Positions 15,053-17,507 of a stretch of 17,507 nt of DNA are shown here, in pieces. Origin of the DNA: Bacteroidales bacterium (lineage in GTDB: Bacteria; Bacteroidota; Bacteroidia; Bacteroidales; UBA4417); assembly GCA_025350385.1 (NCBI GenBank), contig JANXXZ010000541.1, positions 1 to 17,507 of the forward strand, given 5' to 3'. Made by a program: the position numbers and the translations under genes. How positions within the stretch are numbered: the stretch's first letter is position 1; every line of letters begins with the position of its first letter. The notes under the pieces are model-generated. The model had not been told where the DNA came from and made no database searches. It saw only the letters and a list, made by a program, of their open reading frames with translations.

Positions 15053-16009
15053 CTAGTATACTTCCTGTACAATTTTGCGGATGTTATCGCTTTTCCCCAT
15101 GCTGTAGAAATGCAGAACCGGGACTCCAAACTTAATCAGTTCGCGGCTCTGTTGAATTGCCCACTCCACTCCTACCTGCCGCACCTGTTGATTATCAGCA
15201 CATTTTTCGACTTCCAGCACCAGGTCCTCCGGCAGGTCAATGGCAAATGTTTTAGGCAGGACAGATAACTGGGATTTCAGAGAAAGTGGTTTAAGTCCCG
15301 GAATAATCGGGATGTGAATTCCAGCCTCACGGCATGCTTTCTCAAATTTGAAAAACTTCCGGTTGTCGAAAAACATTTGGGTTACGATGTAATCTGCTCC
15401 GGCATCCACTTTCTCTTTCAGATGTGCTATGTCAGTAATCATATTGGGCGATTCCACATGCTTCTCAGGATAGCCTGCGATCCCAATACAGAAATCGGTA
15501 GGTATAGGATTGATAAGTTCTTCTTCCAGGTAAATCCCGTTATTCAAATCAATAACCTGTTTAACCAGGTCAATAGCGTGCGCATTACCCTCTTTTTCCG
15601 GCTTGAAAACTTTTTCCCCGACCGGGTTATCACCACGGATTAATAACAGATTATCTATACCAAGAAAGTAAAGGTCGATCAGGGCATTTTCGGTTTCTTC
15701 GCGGCTGAATCCACCACAGATAATATGAGGAACCACATCAATATTATACTTGTATTTGATTGCTGCTGAAATACCTACGGTTCCAGGACGTTTGCGTATG
15801 GTGCGACGCTCAAGCAATCCATCTTCCCGTTGCTTGTAAACAATTTCTTCGCGATGGTAAGTAACATCGATAAACGCTGGATTGAACTCGATGAGCGGGT
15901 CAATTGTCTGGTTTATGGCTTCAATGTTTTCTCCTTTGAGTGGCGGAAGTAATTCAAGGGTAAAAAGGGTTTTACCATTCCGACGGGCAATATGTTCGGT
16001 AACTTTCAT
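15053..16009 (-). CDS. metF: Methylenetetrahydrofolate reductase
   Basis: This FAD flavoprotein reduces 5,10-methylene-tetrahydrofolate to 5-methyl-tetrahydrofolate, the methyl donor for MetH. The 318 residues form a TIM barrel. FTLELLPPLKGENIE (16-30) carries the catalytic Glu19. FIDVTYH (46-52), VVPHIICGG (92-100) and LLLIRGDNP (121-129, with Asp127) mark the FAD and folate site. ADYIVTQMFFDN and IPIIPGLKPL are the later barrel strands. An extra REDGLLERRTIRKRPGT segment (61-77) follows the second strand and is, as far as I recall, common in Bacteroidota MetF. It lies 89 bp downstream of metH in the same direction, a functional pair. No riboswitch is visible in the spacer. Confidence 0.96.
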   Translation of the reverse strand: MKVTEHIARRNGKTLFTLELLPPLKGENIEAINQTIDPLIEFNPAFIDVTYHREEIVYKQREDGLLERRTIRKRPGTVGISAAIKYKYNIDVVPHIICGGFSREETENALIDLYFLGIDNLLLIRGDNPVGEKVFKPEKEGNAHAIDLVKQVIDLNNGIYLEEELINPIPTDFCIGIAGYPEKHVESPNMITDIAHLKEKVDAGADYIVTQMFFDNRKFFKFEKACREAGIHIPIIPGLKPLSLKSQLSVLPKTFAIDLPEDLVLEVEKCADNQQVRQVGVEWAIQQSRELIKFGVPVLHFYSMGKSDNIRKIVQEVY

Positions 16010-16098
16010 TTACTTAATTTATTTTCTATCAATAACATAATGTACTTTTTGGATACATGATTCTTACAATTTTGCTTTTTTAAAAATCCATTTAACAA

Positions 16099-17507
16099 CT
16101 AGAAATTAAGATTCTGAGCAAGCAATTTCTCAGTTTCTGGCACAGTGAGGCCTTTCCGGCTGGCATAATCTTCTACCTGGTCACGACCTATCCGGCCAAC
16201 ATTAAAATATTGCGACTGAGGATGAGCGAAATAATACCCGCAAACAGAAGCAGCAGGATACATGGCGTAATTTTCAGTTAAGTCAATCCCTGTTTCTTCA
16301 ACACTAAGCAATTCAAAAAGGGAACGTTTCTCGCTATGCTCAGGACATGCCGGGTAACCGGGAGCCGGTCTGATTCCCTGGTATTCTTCGCTGAGAATTT
16401 TATCGAGAGGCAAATCCTCGTCAGGGGTATATCCCCAGAATTCCCTCCTTACACGTTGATGTAGCAATTCAGCAAAAGCTTCCGCAAGCCTGTCGGCCAG
16501 TATCTTCACCATGATGGCACTGTAATCATCGTTTTCTTCGATAAATTTCTCGGCGTGTTTTTCGATACCCAAGCCAGCTGTTACCGCGAAAAACCCCATA
16601 TAGTCAGGAATTCCTGATCCGGAAGGTGCTATGAAATCGGACAAACACAAATTGGGGATGCCCGGTTCCTTTTCCTCCTGGTTCCTGAGAAAATGAAATG
16701 AATGTGTGTATTTGCCAGAAGTTTCATCATATAGTTCCACGCTATCATTCATTGAACGGGCAGGGAAAAATCCTATAACTCCGTCGGCCTGAACCATGTT
16801 TTCGGCTATGATTCTTTTAAGCATATCCTGTCCATCGTTGAACAGTTTTTTAGCTTCTGTTCCCTTTAACGGATCTTCAAAAATCTGGGGGTATTTCCCG
16901 CTGATCTTCCAGGCATGGAAAAAGAAGGTCCAGTCAATAAAGTGGCTGATTTCCTCCAATGAGTATGAGGTGAAGCGTTTGATACCAGTAAAAAGGGGTT
17001 TAACCGGCCAAGAAGTGGACCAATCCGTATTAAATTTATTTTTTCGCGCCTGTTTAAGCGAAACATAGGTAACACCGGCACGGGTATTTTCATGTTTATG
17101 TCGCAGATCGGCATACTTGTTACTCACCGCTCTTGTAAAACCAGGTTTTTGATCGGCTGAGAGCAGGCTTGCAACCACGCTTGTGGCACGTGAAGCATCT
17201 CGGACATGGATCACCGGTTGTGAATAAGCCGGTGCAATCCTGACGGCCGTATGCATTTCACTAGTGGTTGCCCCACCAATCAGTAAAGGGATTCTGAAGC
17301 CTTCGCGCTCCATCTCGGAAGCTACATGAACCATTTCTTCGAGGGATGGAGTAATCAGTCCGCTGAGTCCAATGATATCCGCCTTTTCGCGTATGGCGGC
17401 TTCCAGTATTTTAGCCGATGAAACCATAACTCCAAGGTCAACCACTTCGTAGTTATTACAGGCAAGTACGACTCCAACGATATTTTTGCCGATGTCGTGA
17501 ACATCAC
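16099..17507 (-). CDS. metH: Cobalamin-dependent methionine synthase, C-terminal part (cut by window end)
   Basis: MetH transfers the methyl group of 5-methyl-tetrahydrofolate to homocysteine through cobalamin. The gene enters from the right edge, so its start and its homocysteine and folate domains lie outside. The first visible codons read DVHDIGKNIVGVVLACNNYE, the B12 lower-ligand motif DxHxxG with its His. It continues with VDLGVMVSS, LSGLITPSLEEM and LLIGGATTSEMH, which complete the cobalamin domain. The activation domain follows, with REFWGYTPDEDLPLD, the AdoMet-binding GIRPAPGYPACPEHSEK, and YFNVGRIGRDQVEDYASRKG before the stop at 16099-16101. A GTG at 17445 is an internal codon, not a start. 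The two C-terminal domains look intact. It leads the metH-metF block. Confidence 0.96.
   Translation of the reverse strand, partial: DVHDIGKNIVGVVLACNNYEVVDLGVMVSSAKILEAAIREKADIIGLSGLITPSLEEMVHVASEMEREGFRIPLLIGGATTSEMHTAVRIAPAYSQPVIHVRDASRATSVVASLLSADQKPGFTRAVSNKYADLRHKHENTRAGVTYVSLKQARKNKFNTDWSTSWPVKPLFTGIKRFTSYSLEEISHFIDWTFFFHAWKISGKYPQIFEDPLKGTEAKKLFNDGQDMLKRIIAENMVQADGVIGFFPARSMNDSVELYDETSGKYTHSFHFLRNQEEKEPGIPNLCLSDFIAPSGSGIPDYMGFFAVTAGLGIEKHAEKFIEENDDYSAIMVKILADRLAEAFAELLHQRVRREFWGYTPDEDLPLDKILSEEYQGIRPAPGYPACPEHSEKRSLFELLSVEETGIDLTENYAMYPAASVCGYYFAHPQSQYFNVGRIGRDQVEDYASRKGLTVPETEKLLAQNLNF

Noticed and set aside
16010..16098. Possible SAM or cobalamin riboswitch between metH and metF
   Set aside because: The 89-bp spacer shows no conserved riboswitch core; only a 5-bp ATGTA/TACAT hairpin is present, and the 5' end of metH is outside the window.

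Overview
The window looks like the chromosome of a Bacteroidota bacterium, probably of the order Bacteroidales. The evidence is general AT-richness, scarce Shine-Dalgarno sequences, a TAnnTTTG-type -7 box in front of tRNA-Lys, a group II geranylgeranylglyceryl-phosphate synthase of the kind found in Bacteroidota, and a secreted S9B dipeptidyl peptidase IV. The assignment rests on family knowledge and visible signals; no database search was possible.

Layout. (1) 1-483 holds a structured AT-rich segment and a leftward tRNA-Pro(CGG)/tRNA-Thr(CGT) pair. (2) 484-5228 is very AT-rich and gene-poor. It has one intact gene, a polyprenyl-phosphate sugar-1-phosphate transferase (1250-2656). Much apparently decayed DNA follows, and then an IS1634-like insertion sequence whose transposase carries several stops and frameshifts. 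(3) 5229-11220 is a leftward cassette in transcription order: acyl carrier protein, class II glutamine amidotransferase/asparagine synthase, NadE-family ATP pyrophosphatase, acyl-AMP ligase, and left-handed beta-helix acyltransferase. (4) 11601-11749 holds tRNA-Lys(CTT) with a promoter box and a hairpin terminator. (5) 11900-17507 is denser, less AT-rich housekeeping DNA, all leftward: dipeptidyl peptidase IV, a GGGPS-like prenyltransferase, metF, and the C-terminal part of metH, which is cut by the window end.

How the genes fit together. MetH and MetF form the methyl-tetrahydrofolate to methionine branch. The five-gene cassette is the most interesting part. Its ligase would activate a carboxylic acid, the ACP would carry it as a thioester, and the beta-helix enzyme would transfer it to an acceptor, probably an amino sugar or a surface glycan. 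The two adjacent SGGIDSS-type ATPases would amidate a precursor or the carried acid. The ligase/ACP/amidotransferase set recalls the accessory genes of exosortase-A exopolysaccharide loci, but no exosortase is present here. The priming sugar transferase on the other side of the broken IS supports a link to surface glycans. The precise product cannot be read from the sequence.

Two non-coding structures also stand out: an 80-nt element that folds as a complete three-way junction (17-96), and a pseudoknot or alternative-hairpin arrangement in the spacer between the two left tRNAs (364-403).
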